From positions 139,741 through 203,740 of the forward strand of contig NZ_AYOD01000011.1 of the NCBI RefSeq assembly GCF_000497755.1: a stretch of 64,000 bases of DNA, read 5' to 3'. The notes under the pieces are model-generated. The model saw only the letters and a list, made by a program, of their open reading frames with translations, made no database searches and had not been told where the DNA came from. Below, in pieces: positions 27,446 to 36,954 of the stretch; the first letter of the stretch is position 1; the number at the start of each line of letters is the position of its first letter. Source of the stretch: Aliihoeflea sp. 2WW (GTDB lineage Bacteria > Pseudomonadota > Alphaproteobacteria > Rhizobiales > Rhizobiaceae). A program made the translations under genes and the position numbers.

Positions 27446-27461
27446 GTCAAATTAAGGTTAA
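27446..27461 (-). promoter_or_regulatory. CtrA-like box before the cpaB operon
   Basis: On the minus strand the sequence reads TTAA-N7-TTGAC, one mismatch from TTAA-N7-TTAAC, 59 bases upstream of cpaB. A second, N8-spaced pair of TTA(A/C) half sites lies at 27470-27486. CtrA controls pilus genes in Caulobacter; its role here is inference. Confidence 0.35.
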
Positions 27462-27503
27462 CGGCTCGCTTACACTTATGCTTAACAAGCGGTTGACGGC
27501 ACT

Positions 27504-28022
27504 TTACCTGGTCAAGGCCTGCATGGCCCAGACGCCGAGCGGGGAGCTTGGAAAGACCATCAGTCCCGCCGCGCCGAGCGCCACGCCATACGGGATTCCC
27601 ACGCGCCGGTCGGCGAACTTGCGCAGCAAGAGGAAATTGCCCGTGACGTCCGAGATCGGCGAGTTGCGATAGACGAGGATGGCCAGCGTCAGCATCCCGC
27701 CCCAGACCGCGCCGAGAACGGCATATTCGGCAAGCGGCGTCCCGAACCCCATCCACAGCGCCGTTGCCGCCAGCAGCTTGGCATCGCCGCCGCCCATCGT
27801 GCCCAGCGCGAAAAGCCCGAACGTGACGGCCAGAACCGCCATTGCCGCCAGCACATGAAATCCGATCGCCGCCAGCGGCATTCCGGTTAGCGGGGCGACG
27901 ATGAGGAAGGTCGCGACGAGGAGAACCGACACGCGATTGGCGATCGTCATCGTGATCATGTCCGAAATGGCGGCATAGACCATGCAGAACGGAAAAATGA
28001 CCAGGATCAGGGCTTCGATCAT
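27504..28022 (-). CDS. cpaA: Prepilin peptidase CpaA/TadV
   Basis: Aspartic prepilin peptidase of the A24 family that matures Flp pilin and TadE-like pseudopilins at the inner membrane. The 172-residue polytopic protein has the first catalytic Asp in AAISDMITMTIAN (about 18-30) and the second in the G-G-G-D-A-K motif (about 78-83). It lacks the N-terminal methylase domain, as usual for TadV. The start at 28022 follows AGGACC by six bases. The gene is leftward but 116 bases from cpaB, so it may be a separate unit. No pilin gene lies beside it. Confidence 0.92.
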   Translation of the reverse strand: MIEALILVIFPFCMVYAAISDMITMTIANRVSVLLVATFLIVAPLTGMPLAAIGFHVLAAMAVLAVTFGLFALGTMGGGDAKLLAATALWMGFGTPLAEYAVLGAVWGGMLTLAILVYRNSPISDVTGNFLLLRKFADRRVGIPYGVALGAAGLMVFPSSPLGVWAMQALTR

Positions 28023-28121
28023 GACGGGTCCTCGGCACAAAGGCCAAATCTAGACATGCCGCGCTTAAGCATTGGTGAAATCGGCCTTCCGCTTTCAAGC
28101 AATCCGCGTCTCCCGGAGCGA

Positions 28122-28137
28122 TTAACCGGCAATTCAC
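28122..28137 (+). promoter_or_regulatory. CtrA-like box between cpaA and the divergent pilus gene
   Basis: TTAA-N7-TTCAC, one mismatch from the CtrA consensus, lies in the 161-base divergent gap, 47 bases upstream of the rightward gene at 28184 and 100 bases upstream of cpaA. This is a candidate site only. Confidence 0.35.
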
Positions 28138-28183
28138 CATTCCGCTTCATCTTGTGCGGATTGCCGAACAGGAGAGCCCCAAC

Positions 28184-28615
28184 GTGGCGCGGTCGACAAA
28201 ATCCATTCGATTCTTCGCAGGCCTGGCGCTGACGGCTACGGCTTCGGTTCTTGCGGCGCCGGCATTCGCCGAAGCAGGCATCAGCGTCCTCGTGAACCAG
28301 GCCAAGATCGTCAAGCTGGCGCGCAACGCCGACACGATCATCGTCGGCAATCCGGAAATCGCCGACGCCTCGGTCCAGGACGCCTCGACGCTGGTCCTGA
28401 CGGGCAAGGGTTTCGGCGTCACCAATCTCGTCGTGCTCGACGCCGAAGGCCGGCCGATCGTGGACGAGCAGGTGACGGTCTCGCGCCAGTCGGTGAACTC
28501 GGTCCGCATCTACCGCCGCGCCGCCGTGCAGACGCTGTCCTGCACACCGGTCTGCGAGGCGGCCTATGTCACGGAAGCCGAAGCCATGTCCGACACGACG
28601 ATCGGCGTACCCTGA
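28184..28615 (+). CDS. Pilus assembly protein N-terminal domain protein (CpaC N-domain-like)
   Basis: A 143-residue exported protein. GTG 28184 is chosen because AGGAG precedes it by about nine bases and it gives a normal Sec signal (FFAGLALTATASVLAAPAFA). The mature part is one T2SS/T3SS pilus N domain: Q-A-K-I-V-K-L-A-R-N-A-D-T-I-I-V-G-N-P-E-I-A-D-A, the same fold as the N domain of CpaC encoded nearby. The C-terminal part has two Cys (CTPVC) that could form a disulphide or bind a partner. It is divergent from cpaA and followed by two TadE-like genes. It probably works with the CpaC secretin; this is inference from the shared domain. Confidence 0.85.
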   Translation: MARSTKSIRFFAGLALTATASVLAAPAFAEAGISVLVNQAKIVKLARNADTIIVGNPEIADASVQDASTLVLTGKGFGVTNLVVLDAEGRPIVDEQVTVSRQSVNSVRIYRRAAVQTLSCTPVCEAAYVTEAEAMSDTTIGVP

Positions 28616-28721
28616 ACGCGACGTTAATTCTTTCCAGCGCATCCTAGCGACCGCCACAACCTCAATTCAACGCGCGTGCGATAGGCTCGATCGTGGAGTT
28701 GAACAGGCGGGACCCTGAAGA

Positions 28722-29303
28722 ATGACGACACATGCCTCCGTCAAGACGCGCGCCGGCCGCAAGGGGCTGCTGCGCGCATTCGCCCGGCAACGCGACGGCA
28801 GCACCGCGATCGAATTCTCGATCCTCGTCATCCCTTTCGCCCTTCTCGTCTTCGCCATCCTCGAAAGCTGCATTTCCTTTGCGGCGCAACAGGTGATGAC
28901 CAACGCGGCCGATGACGTCGCGCGGCTCTATCGCACCGGGCAGGTGCGGCCAGGCCCTGGAACGGAGCCGAACCAACTGACGCATGAACAACTGCGGGAC
29001 AAGATCTGCGAACGCATGGCGATCCTTGTCTCCGACAAATGTCCGGGCCTGGAAGTCGACCTTCAGACATTCGAGACTTTCGCGCAGGCTGCCGCGCTGC
29101 GCACGCCCTACAGCAATAACGATCTCGACGCCACGGGCTTCGATGCTGTCTCAGGCGGCGCGGGGTCAAAGAATGTTCTCAGGGTCTATTATCGATGGCC
29201 GATCATAACCGACCTGTTGCGGCTTTCGATGTCGACCATCAAGGATGGCAAGGTCCTGCATTTCGCGAGCGTCACCTGGCAGAACGAACCCTATGCGGAG
29301 TGA
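28722..29303 (+). CDS. TadE/TadG family pseudopilin
   Basis: A 193-residue protein with the TadE signature: a basic N-terminus, then G-S-T-A-I-E-F-S-I-L-V-I-P-F, in which the Glu five residues after Gly is the prepilin-peptidase determinant, followed by a single membrane helix (about 33-55). The rest is periplasmic, with two Cys (CERMAILVSDKC). It would be cleaved by CpaA and take part in Tad pilus initiation. The next TadE-like gene starts 9 bases downstream, so they are co-transcribed. Confidence 0.87.
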   Translation: MTTHASVKTRAGRKGLLRAFARQRDGSTAIEFSILVIPFALLVFAILESCISFAAQQVMTNAADDVARLYRTGQVRPGPGTEPNQLTHEQLRDKICERMAILVSDKCPGLEVDLQTFETFAQAAALRTPYSNNDLDATGFDAVSGGAGSKNVLRVYYRWPIITDLLRLSMSTIKDGKVLHFASVTWQNEPYAE

Positions 29304-29312
29304 GGCAGCCCG

Positions 29313-29915
29313 ATGATGCAATCCATTGCCACAGTCTCGAAACGCTTCCGAGCCGATCGTCGCGGCGCGGCCGCTATAGAGTTCGCCTTCATCGCGCCTA
29401 TCCTTTTCGTTCTCTATTTCATGACGATGGAGGTGTCTCAGGCAATCGAAACCAACAAGAAGGTCGGCCGTATCGCATCGATGGTGGGCGATCTTATCGC
29501 CCAGCAGCGCAACGGGGTGCTCCGCACGGAAGTCGACAACATCCTCGACATCGGCGCTGCCATCATTCTGCCCTACGGCCCCCCGCTTCCTACGATCATC
29601 GTCGAACACATCTGGATCGAGGCCGACAAGCCCAATCCCAAGGCGCTCGTGACCTGGTCGCGCAAGCTTGAGGGCACCAACAAGAGCCAAGCTGTCGCCC
29701 CTAACAGCGAGACGCAAGTTCCCGAGCAATTGAAGGTCGCCAATACATATCTCGTCCGCGTTACGACGAAACTCGGATACAAGCCCATCATCGCTTGGAA
29801 CGACGACCAAAAGTCCGCCCTTGGGCTCGGTTCGGCCTTCAGCATTCTGAACATGAGCGAACAGTACTACCTGCGCCCGCGCATGTCCCAATGGATCGAT
29901 TGCACCGGCTGCTGA
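29313..29915 (+). CDS. TadE/TadG family pseudopilin (second copy)
   Basis: A 200-residue protein with [16 protein letters not shown] followed by a single helix (about 18-42), the TadE-type class III signal. The periplasmic part is different from that of the upstream gene and ends with a short Cys-containing tail (WIDCTGC). Neither this nor the previous gene is long enough to hold the von Willebrand A domain of a full TadG. It is the last Tad-related gene in the cluster; deoB follows after 70 bases and is unrelated. Confidence 0.86.
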   Translation: MMQSIATVSKRFRADRRGAAAIEFAFIAPILFVLYFMTMEVSQAIETNKKVGRIASMVGDLIAQQRNGVLRTEVDNILDIGAAIILPYGPPLPTIIVEHIWIEADKPNPKALVTWSRKLEGTNKSQAVAPNSETQVPEQLKVANTYLVRVTTKLGYKPIIAWNDDQKSALGLGSAFSILNMSEQYYLRPRMSQWIDCTGC

Positions 29916-29985
29916 ACGATCGGAATTTGCAACGACCCCGGCATCGGCCTATCTGTCGCGAAACGTCCGACAGAAGGATCGATCG

Positions 29986-31215
29986 ATGCGCCGCGCCTTC
30001 CTCTTCGTGCTGGATTCCTTCGGCATCGGCCATGCGCCGGATGCCGACAGGTTCGGTGATGCCGGCTCCGATACGCTTGGCCATATCGCGGAACGCTGCG
30101 CGCGCGGCGAGGCCGACAGGCCAGGCCTGCGCGAGGGGCCGCTCGATCTGCCGCACCTGACACGGCTCGGGCTGTTCCATGCGGCCGACCTCGCCGCGGG
30201 CCGCAAGCCGGCTGGAACGGAAGTATCGGGCTTCTTCGGCTCGGCGCAGGAGATTTCGAGCGGCAAGGACACGCCGTCCGGCCACTGGGAGATGGCGGGC
30301 GTTCCCGTCACCTTCGACTGGGGCTATTTTCCCGACGAGGGCCCCGCCTTTTCCGACGATCTCGTCGCCGCGATCATCGCCGAGGGCAAGGTTCCGGGTA
30401 TCCTTGGCAATTGCCACGCCTCGGGCACCGACATCATCGCGCGCCACGGCGAGGAGCACATCCGCACCGGCAAGCCGATCTGCTATACCTCGGCCGACAG
30501 CGTCTTCCAGATCGCCGCGCACGAGACCCATTTCGGGCTCGACCGGCTCTACGCGCTCTGCGAGACCGTGCGGCGGCTTCTTGATCCGCTCAATATCGGC
30601 CGGGTCATCGCGCGGCCTTTCGTCGGCGAGACGGCCGAGACGTTCAAGCGGACGGCCAACCGCCGCGACTATGCCGTACCGCCCCCCGAGCCGACGCTGA
30701 TGGACCGCGTGATCGCGGGCGGCGGGCGCTCGCTCGCGGTCGGCAAGATCGGCGACATCTTCGCCCATCGCGGCATCTCGCATCTGCGCAAGGCGCCGGA
30801 CAACATGGCGATGCTCGACCGTGCGCTCGAGGCGATGGCCGATGCGCAGGATGGCGATCTCGTCTTCGCCAATTTCGTCGATTTCGATACGCTGTTCGGC
30901 CATCAGCGCGATGTCGCCGGCTACGCAGCGGCGCTCGAGGCCTTCGACCGCCGGCTGCCCGAGGCACTCGAACGGCTCCGCCCCGGCGACCTTCTGATCC
31001 TCACGGCCGATCATGGCTGCGACCCGACCTTCCGGGGCACCGACCACACGCGCGAGCAGGTTCCCGTCATCGGCACCGGGCCAGGGCTCGGCACCGGCTC
31101 CGTCGGCGTCCGCAAAAGCTTCGCCGATATCGGCGAGACGATCGCGGAGCATCTGCGACTTGCGCCCGGACCGCACGGCCGGTCCTTCTACGGCAACATC
31201 GCCGCCAATGCCTGA
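29986..31215 (+). CDS. deoB: Phosphopentomutase
   Basis: Interconverts ribose (deoxyribose) 1-phosphate and 5-phosphate in nucleoside salvage. The 409-residue protein of the alkaline-phosphatase superfamily opens with the metal-binding segment V-L-D-S-F-G-I-G and carries the nucleophile region [12 protein letters not shown] (phospho-acceptor Thr). The metal sites [10 protein letters not shown] and T-A-D-H-G-C-D-P-T follow, then the closing T-D-H-T-R-E-Q-V-P. All key residues are present. Its last 8 bases overlap mutM, so translation is coupled although the functions differ. No other deo genes are in the window. Confidence 0.95.
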   Translation: MRRAFLFVLDSFGIGHAPDADRFGDAGSDTLGHIAERCARGEADRPGLREGPLDLPHLTRLGLFHAADLAAGRKPAGTEVSGFFGSAQEISSGKDTPSGHWEMAGVPVTFDWGYFPDEGPAFSDDLVAAIIAEGKVPGILGNCHASGTDIIARHGEEHIRTGKPICYTSADSVFQIAAHETHFGLDRLYALCETVRRLLDPLNIGRVIARPFVGETAETFKRTANRRDYAVPPPEPTLMDRVIAGGGRSLAVGKIGDIFAHRGISHLRKAPDNMAMLDRALEAMADAQDGDLVFANFVDFDTLFGHQRDVAGYAAALEAFDRRLPEALERLRPGDLLILTADHGCDPTFRGTDHTREQVPVIGTGPGLGTGSVGVRKSFADIGETIAEHLRLAPGPHGRSFYGNIAANA

Positions 31216-32080
31216 GCTGCCCGAAGTCGAGACCGTCCGGCGCGGCCTTGCGCCCGTCATGGAGGACGCGACCATCGTCGCGGTCGAGCAGCGCCGGCCG
31301 GATTTGCGCTTCCCCTTTCCGCACGACTTCGCAGCACGGCTTCAGGGCCGGCGCATCATCTCCGTCGGGCGGCGGGCGAAGTTTCTCGTCATCCATCTCG
31401 ACAAGGACCCCGTGCTGATCGCGCATCTGGGCATGTCAGGCTCGTTCCGCATCCATGACGGCACGAGCGAAGAGATGCCGGGCGATTTTCACCACGAACG
31501 CTCCAAGCTCGCTGCGCACGATCATGTCGTTCTTCACCTGGACCGAGACGGCAGGACGCATCGCGTCGTCTACAACGACCCGCGCCGCTTCGGCTTCATG
31601 GTCTTCGCCGAGGCCGGCAGTCTGGACACCCATCCCTTTCTCGCCTCACTCGGGATCGAGCCCACCGGAAACGCCCTCGACGGCGCGGCGCTGGCTGCGC
31701 TCCTCGCCGGTCGTCGCGCGCCGCTCAAGGCCGCGCTTCTCGACCAGAAGCTGATCGCCGGGCTCGGCAACATCTATGTCTGCGAGGCCCTCTGGCGGGC
31801 CGGTCTGTCGCCGAAGCGGCTCGCCGGGACGGTGTCGGGCCAGCGCGCCGCGCGCCTCGCGGAAGCCATTCGCGCCGTCATCGCTGACGCGATCGCCGCC
31901 GGTGGCTCGACCCTTCGCGACCACCAGTTGACCGACGGCTCGCTCGGCTATTTCCAGCACTCCTTCAGCGTCTACGACCGCGAGGGCGAGGCCTGCCGGC
32001 GCGAGGGATGCGGAGGAATCGTCAAACGGGTTGTGCAGTCGGGCCGTTCGACCTTCTATTGCTCCGCCTGCCAGCGTTAG
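31208..32080 (+). CDS. mutM: Formamidopyrimidine-DNA glycosylase
   Basis: Removes 8-oxoguanine and ring-opened purines from DNA. The 290-residue protein starts [12 protein letters not shown], so after Met removal it has the catalytic N-terminal Pro and the adjacent Glu. A conserved Lys lies in G-R-R-A-K-F-L. The helix-two-turn-helix region contains [14 protein letters not shown]. The C-terminal zinc finger has four cysteines (C-x5-C...C-x2-C). The start lies within the end of deoB. All catalytic elements are intact. Confidence 0.96.
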   Translation: MPELPEVETVRRGLAPVMEDATIVAVEQRRPDLRFPFPHDFAARLQGRRIISVGRRAKFLVIHLDKDPVLIAHLGMSGSFRIHDGTSEEMPGDFHHERSKLAAHDHVVLHLDRDGRTHRVVYNDPRRFGFMVFAEAGSLDTHPFLASLGIEPTGNALDGAALAALLAGRRAPLKAALLDQKLIAGLGNIYVCEALWRAGLSPKRLAGTVSGQRAARLAEAIRAVIADAIAAGGSTLRDHQLTDGSLGYFQHSFSVYDREGEACRREGCGGIVKRVVQSGRSTFYCSACQR

Positions 32081-32123
32081 CTATCCCATAGCCATTCGAA
32101 TTGTCGGCGTTCAGGAGGAAAAT

Positions 32124-32897
32124 TTGGCCTACGAAACCATTCTCGTCGAAACCCGCGGTCGCGTCGGTCTCATCACGCTGAACCGTCCCAAGGCGCTCAA
32201 TGCGCTCAACTCCGAAGTGCTCAAGGACGTGGTGGCCGCCGCCGAGGCTTTCGAGGCCGATCCCAAGATCGGCGCGATCGTGCTGACGGGCTCCGAAAAG
32301 GCGTTCGCTGCAGGCGCGGACATCAAGGAGATGCACTCGAAGTCCTATATCGACATGTATATGGAGGACTTCTTTTCCGGCTGGGACGCGTTCACCCGTA
32401 TCCGCAAGCCGATCATCGCGGCCGTTTCCGGCTATGCGCTGGGCGGCGGCTGCGAACTGGCCATGATGTGCGACTTCATCATCGCCGGCGACAATGCCAA
32501 ATTCGGCCAGCCCGAGATCACGCTCGGCGTCATGCCCGGCATGGGCGGCTCGCAGCGCCTCACCCGCTTCGTCGGCAAGTCGAAGGCAATGGACATGTGC
32601 CTCACCGGCCGGATGATGGACGCTGCCGAGGCCGAGCGCGCCGGCCTCGTTTCCCGCGTCGTGCCGGCAGGCGAACTGATCGAGGAAGCCATCAAGGCCG
32701 CATCCAAGATCGCCGAATTCTCGCTGCCCGCCGTGATGATGACCAAGGAAGCGGTCAATCGGTCCTACGAGACGTTTCTGGGCGAAGGCCTGCGTTTCGA
32801 ACGCCGGGTCTTCCACGCCATGTTCTCGCTCGACGACCAGAAGGAGGGCATGGCCGCCTTCTCCGAAAAGCGATCGGCGAATTTCCGCAATCGATAG
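32124..32897 (+). CDS. Enoyl-CoA hydratase (crotonase family)
   Basis: Adds water to trans-2-enoyl-CoA in beta-oxidation. The 257-residue length is standard. The start is TTG 32124 because AGGAGG precedes it by five bases and the product then begins A-Y-E-T-I-L-V-E, the family N-terminus. An upstream GTG at 32031 lies inside mutM. The oxyanion-hole segments [10 protein letters not shown] and A-L-G-G-G-C-E-L-A are present, as are the two catalytic glutamates in G-G-G-C-E-L and in the Q-P-E-I-T-L-G segment. The chain length specificity cannot be read. It is the gene before the rpsT promoter. Confidence 0.94.
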   Translation: MAYETILVETRGRVGLITLNRPKALNALNSEVLKDVVAAAEAFEADPKIGAIVLTGSEKAFAAGADIKEMHSKSYIDMYMEDFFSGWDAFTRIRKPIIAAVSGYALGGGCELAMMCDFIIAGDNAKFGQPEITLGVMPGMGGSQRLTRFVGKSKAMDMCLTGRMMDAAEAERAGLVSRVVPAGELIEEAIKAASKIAEFSLPAVMMTKEAVNRSYETFLGEGLRFERRVFHAMFSLDDQKEGMAAFSEKRSANFRNR

Positions 32898-32909
32898 GCC
32901 GGTTAGGCG

Positions 32910-32939
32910 TTGACGCATGGGGGGATGTTCGACTATAAG
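32910..32939 (+). promoter_or_regulatory. Sigma70-type promoter of rpsT
   Basis: TTGACG (32910-32915) and TATAAG (32934-32939) have an 18-base spacer. Transcription would start near 32946, leaving a leader of about 95 bases before rpsT. Both boxes are close to consensus and the position suits a strongly expressed ribosomal gene. Confidence 0.75.
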
Positions 32940-33040
32940 CCCCCACGACTGAGGCAGCTTGCGGGCTGCCCCAATTGTTTTTGCGCCCGGCTTCTGCTCG
33001 TTCGGCGCGTCCACGCAAAAGAACTGAAGAGAGGCATTCG

Positions 33041-33307
33041 ATGGCCAATACGTCTTCGGCCAAAAAGGCAACGCGCAAGATCGCTGCCCGCACGGCTGTT
33101 AACAAGAACCGCCGCTCGCGTGTTCGCACCTTCCTGCGCAAGGTCGAGGAAGCTCTTCTGTCCGGCGACAAGACCGCCGCGCAGGAAGCCTTCCGCGCCG
33201 CCCAGCCGGAACTGATGCGCGCCGCGTCCAAGGGCGTGCTCCACAAGAACACCGCCTCGCGCAAGGTCTCGCGCCTCGCCAATCGCGTGAAGGCTCTCGA
33301 AGCCTGA
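33041..33307 (+). CDS. rpsT: 30S ribosomal protein S20
   Basis: An 88-residue primary 16S rRNA-binding protein, basic and helical: [13 protein letters not shown] and later [16 protein letters not shown]. The start at 33041 follows GAGAGG; the longer frame is upstream leader. It has its own promoter and a strong terminator, so it is monocistronic. It is the gene immediately before the dnaA region, as in several alphaproteobacteria. Confidence 0.97.
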   Translation: MANTSSAKKATRKIAARTAVNKNRRSRVRTFLRKVEEALLSGDKTAAQEAFRAAQPELMRAASKGVLHKNTASRKVSRLANRVKALEA

Positions 33308-33327
33308 ACCGACGACGATCTGCATTC

Positions 33328-33357
33328 AAAAAACCCGGCCTCGTGCCGGGTTTTTTT
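33328..33357 (+). terminator. Intrinsic terminator of rpsT
   Basis: The CCCGGC/GCCGGG stem with loop CTCGT is followed by seven T and lies 20 bases after the rpsT stop. Six A on the left side would also let it act leftward. Confidence 0.93.
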
Positions 33358-33461
33358 GTGCCCGATCGCAGGCCTCCCCTACCCTTGGGGAACGCAAATG
33401 TCATCGATTGCAACAACTTGCCGACGAAAGAATCAGCGGCTTTCCCAATCCTTCCCCATCG

Positions 33462-33470
33462 TTATGCACA
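33462..33470 (+). promoter_or_regulatory. DnaA box
   Basis: TTATGCACA is a perfect match to TTATNCACA, 634 bases upstream of dnaA. Confidence 0.65.
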
Positions 33471-33493
33471 GGCGTCGGCCCGTCATGTTTTTC

Positions 33494-33502
33494 TGTGGAA
33501 AA
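33494..33502 (-). promoter_or_regulatory. DnaA box (reverse orientation)
   Basis: TGTGGAAAA, the complement of TTTTCCACA, fits the relaxed DnaA box TTWTNCACA. It lies 32 bases from the first box in opposite orientation. Confidence 0.55.
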
Positions 33503-34103
33503 TCAATAGATTAGACGGGGTGTCTTGAAGCCACTCAAATGAGGGCCTCACCCCGCGAAGAGGCCGATGAGTCAAGCTGCGATTCGGAAAATTTTTTAGA
33601 GCCCACAACCAAAATCCTTCGCCCGGCAAAAAGGTTTTGAATCAAAACGGTTTATGCGCCGGCGACAGACGCCGGAGCGCCGACGGGGGCCTCGAACGGG
33701 GCCGCGGAAATGAAGAATCCGTTACGCCGGTCTTGCCTGTCCGCCACCGGCTTTTGTAATGTCGGCCGTGTTGAGAGGGGCAGGGAAAACCTGCGGATTT
33801 AAGCCAAATCCGGCATGTCGGGCAACGTGGAAGCGATTCCGCGCACGCTATCGGCTTGATCGCTTTCAATACATTACAAATCGAAACGCCGTCGCGTCTG
33901 ACGGCCCTGCCGCGCCGGCTCTGCGCCGGACGGATATCTATTGCCCAGAGGGGGGCGGACGAAACGCGCGACGATCGAGGCTGCGCGAGCACGAGGATCG
34001 ATGGACCCGGCAGCGACCGGGACCGAGCGGAAACGAACGAGGAAGCGGCAGGTGTCTCGACGAGGAGATGCGCCATGCCGCTCGCACAACAGGGACACTC
34101 ATC

Positions 34104-35651
34104 ATGCAAAGCGGCGTCGAAGCGGGTGCGCGGGCAAGCACCTCCTTTTCGAAGATCAAGATCGAGGGACAACAACAGATGGATGGCGACAGCACGGCGG
34201 GGGCCGGAGCGACGTTCGAACGCGTGACTGCACAGTTGAAGGCGCGACTTGGCAATGATGTCTATTCGAGCTGGTTCGGCCGGATGCAGGTCGCCGAAGC
34301 CTCGCGCGGCATCGTGCGCCTCTCGGTGCCGACCGCCTTCCTGCGCCAGTGGATCAACGGGCACTATCGCGACCTGATCGGCGAATTGTGGAAGCAGTCG
34401 GACCCGTCCGTGCTCAAGGTCGAGATCGTGGTGCGCAGCGCCACGCGTCCGGTCAAGGGTCTGGAAGACGAGGATGCGCAGGCGACGAAGGCCCGTGCGC
34501 TCCCGAGCGCCACCGTCATGCAGATGCCGGTCCGAACGGGCGCCCCGGCCGGCCAGCCTGCCCGCTCGAACGGCAACGAGCCCTTCGTGCAGCGCCAGTC
34601 CGTTCTCGGCTCGCCGCTCGACAGCCGCTACACCTTCGCCTCCTTCGTCGACGGCCCGTCGAACCGCGTGGCTTTCGCTGCGGCGCGTGCCGTGGCCGAG
34701 AGCGCGTCGAACGCGGTGCGCTTCAACCCGCTCTTCCTCCACGCCTCCGTCGGCCTCGGCAAGACGCACCTTCTCCAGGCGATCGCGGCCGAGGCGCTGC
34801 AGCGCCGTCCGCAGTCGCGCGTCGTGTATCTCACGGCCGAATATTTCATGTGGCGCTTCGCCACCGCGATCCGCGACAACAACGCGCTGACCTTCAAGGA
34901 ACAGCTTCGCGACATCGACCTTCTGATCATCGACGACATGCAGTTCCTGCAAGGCAAGTCGATCCAGCACGAGTTCTGCCATCTCATCAACACGCTGCTC
35001 GACAGCGCGCGTCAGGTCGTCGTCGCCGCCGACCGGCCGCCATCCGAGCTGGAATCGCTCGAGCCGCGCGTGCGCTCGCGCCTCAATGGCGGCGTCGCGC
35101 TCGAAATGGCGACGCCGGACTTCTCGATGCGGCTTTCCATGCTGCAGCAGCGTCTTGCCTCCGCCTCCGCCGAAGATCCGTCGATCGCGATCGCCGACGG
35201 TATTCTGGAACATGTCGCCCAGACCGTAACCGGCTCTGGCCGTGAGCTCGAAGGCGCGTTCAACCAGCTTTTGTTCCGCCAGTCCTTCGAGCCGCAACTG
35301 TCGGTCGACCGGATCGACGAACTGCTCGGCCACATGTACCGCTCGGGCGAGCCCAAGCGCGTGCGTATCGAGGACATCCAGCGCATCGTCGCGCGCCACT
35401 ACAACGTGTCGAAGACCGAACTTCTGTCCAACCGGCGCACCCGCACCATCGTCAAGCCGCGCCAGATCGCCATGTATCTCGCCAAGATCATGACGCCGCG
35501 CTCGCTGCCGGAGATCGGCCGGCGCTTCGGCGGGCGCGACCACACGACGGTCCTGCACGCTGTACGCAAGATCGAGGGGATATCGGAGGGCGACACGAAA
35601 ATGGCGCAGGAGCTCGAACTTCTGAAGCGGCTGATCTCCGATCAGGCCTGA
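34104..35651 (+). CDS. dnaA: Chromosomal replication initiator protein DnaA
   Basis: Opens the replication origin. The 515-residue protein from ATG 34104 (AGGGA eight bases upstream) has domain I (about 35-110), a short linker, and the AAA+ domain with Walker [10 protein letters not shown] and Walker [11 protein letters not shown]-terminal domain IV has the DNA-binding signature [12 protein letters not shown] second good start at 34179 (after GAGGG) would give 490 residues; the first 25 residues are not part of domain I, so the start is uncertain. The frame stays open 115 codons further upstream, without features of coding. dnaN follows after 168 bases. Confidence 0.95.
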   Translation: MQSGVEAGARASTSFSKIKIEGQQQMDGDSTAGAGATFERVTAQLKARLGNDVYSSWFGRMQVAEASRGIVRLSVPTAFLRQWINGHYRDLIGELWKQSDPSVLKVEIVVRSATRPVKGLEDEDAQATKARALPSATVMQMPVRTGAPAGQPARSNGNEPFVQRQSVLGSPLDSRYTFASFVDGPSNRVAFAAARAVAESASNAVRFNPLFLHASVGLGKTHLLQAIAAEALQRRPQSRVVYLTAEYFMWRFATAIRDNNALTFKEQLRDIDLLIIDDMQFLQGKSIQHEFCHLINTLLDSARQVVVAADRPPSELESLEPRVRSRLNGGVALEMATPDFSMRLSMLQQRLASASAEDPSIAIADGILEHVAQTVTGSGRELEGAFNQLLFRQSFEPQLSVDRIDELLGHMYRSGEPKRVRIEDIQRIVARHYNVSKTELLSNRRTRTIVKPRQIAMYLAKIMTPRSLPEIGRRFGGRDHTTVLHAVRKIEGISEGDTKMAQELELLKRLISDQA

Positions 35652-35819
35652 CCGGCGCCGGGCACAGACTATCCACGTTTTTGACAGGGTTCCGGGCCGC
35701 CATTTTCGGCCCGGACTTGCGTTTTCGCCGGATTTCCTGTCAGTCTGCCCACCCGTTTCCGGCGCCGTCCCGGCCGCCAGGAAACCCTGCCATCAAGTCC
35801 TTCGCGAGTATAATCGGTC

Positions 35820-36938
35820 ATGCGCGTCATCCTCGAACGGTCGAACCTCCTCAAGTCGCTCAACCATGTTCACCGGGTGGTCGAGCGGCGCAACACGATC
35901 CCGATCCTGTCGAACGTGCTGCTCGGCGCCGATGGCGAGAGCCTGTCCTTGAAAGCGACCGACCTCGACCTCGAAGTGACCGAGGCGACGCCTGCCCGCG
36001 TGGAGCAGGCCGGCGCGACCACCGTTCCGGCCCACCTCCTCTACGACATCGTGCGCAAATTGTCGGACGGGTCGGAGGTCATGCTCAAGCTCGACGAGAG
36101 CGGCAATGCGATGTCGGTCGTCTCCGGCCGCTCGTCCTTCCGTCTCCAGTGCCTGCCGCAATCGGACTTCCCGGAACTGACCGCCGGCTCCTTCACCCAC
36201 CGCTTCCAAATCCCCGCAGAGGCGCTGAAGCGGCTGATCGACAAGACCCAGTTCGCGATCTCGACCGAGGAGACGCGCTACTATCTCAACGGCATCTATC
36301 TCCACGCCATCGAGGCCGACGGGCGTCTTCGCCTGCGCTCGGTCGCGACCGACGGCCACCGCTTGGCGCGCGCCGAGACGGAAGCGCCCTCGGGCTGCGA
36401 GGGCATGCCGGGCATCATCATCCCGCGCAAGACGGTGTCGGAACTGCAAAAGCTCGTCGACCAGCCCGACCTCCAGGTCTCGGTCGAGTTGTCGGACACC
36501 AAGATCCGCTTCACGATCGGCTCCATCGTGCTGACCTCGAAGCTGATCGACGGCACCTTCCCCGACTACCAGCGCGTCATCCCGACCGGCAACGACAAGA
36601 AACTGCTGATCGACCGTCAAAGCTTCGCGCAGGCCGTCGACCGCGTCTCGACCGTCTCGTCCGAGCGCGGCCGCGCCGTGAAGCTCTCCATCGGCGATGG
36701 CATGGTGACGCTCGCCGTCAACAATCCGGATTCGGGCAGCGCGACGGAAGAGGTCGCCGCCGACTATGCCGCCGACCCGATCGAGATCGGCTTCAACGCG
36801 AAATACCTACTCGACGTCGCCGCGCAATTGTCGGGCGGCGAGGCGCAATTCATGCTCGCCGATGCCGGTTCGCCGACGCTCATCCAGGACGGATCGGACG
36901 CCGATACGCTCTACGTCCTGATGCCGATGCGCGTCTGA
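35820..36938 (+). CDS. dnaN: DNA polymerase III beta sliding clamp
   Basis: The 372-residue ring-forming clamp that tethers polymerase III. All three clamp domains are present; it begins M-R-V-I-L-E-R-S-N-L-L-K-S-L and ends with L-Y-V-L-M-P-M-R-V, the conserved C-terminal motif that lines the binding pocket. It is the second gene of the dnaA-dnaN-recF series; a 168-base gap from dnaA may hold its own promoter. recF starts 16 bases downstream, indicating co-transcription. Confidence 0.97.
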   Translation: MRVILERSNLLKSLNHVHRVVERRNTIPILSNVLLGADGESLSLKATDLDLEVTEATPARVEQAGATTVPAHLLYDIVRKLSDGSEVMLKLDESGNAMSVVSGRSSFRLQCLPQSDFPELTAGSFTHRFQIPAEALKRLIDKTQFAISTEETRYYLNGIYLHAIEADGRLRLRSVATDGHRLARAETEAPSGCEGMPGIIIPRKTVSELQKLVDQPDLQVSVELSDTKIRFTIGSIVLTSKLIDGTFPDYQRVIPTGNDKKLLIDRQSFAQAVDRVSTVSSERGRAVKLSIGDGMVTLAVNNPDSGSATEEVAADYAADPIEIGFNAKYLLDVAAQLSGGEAQFMLADAGSPTLIQDGSDADTLYVLMPMRV

Positions 36939-36954
36939 TCGCCGGACACGGAGC

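Larger units (their letters stand above)
33358..34103. other. Non-coding stretch between rpsT and dnaA; candidate origin or dnaA control region
   Basis: About 750 bases with no credible gene: the short frames here lack ribosome sites and family features. It holds two consensus DnaA boxes (33462 and 33494), an A/T-rich stretch around 33587-33600 and 33609-33650 that contrasts with the GC-rich surroundings, and no clear promoter. It could be the replication origin or only the autoregulatory region of dnaA. In several relatives the origin lies near hemE instead, so the call is open. Confidence 0.45.

Noticed and set aside
33759-34103. N-terminal extension of DnaA by 115 codons
   Set aside because: The frame is open but has no coding-like residue pattern. 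Two later starts have ribosome sites, and family length agrees with them.
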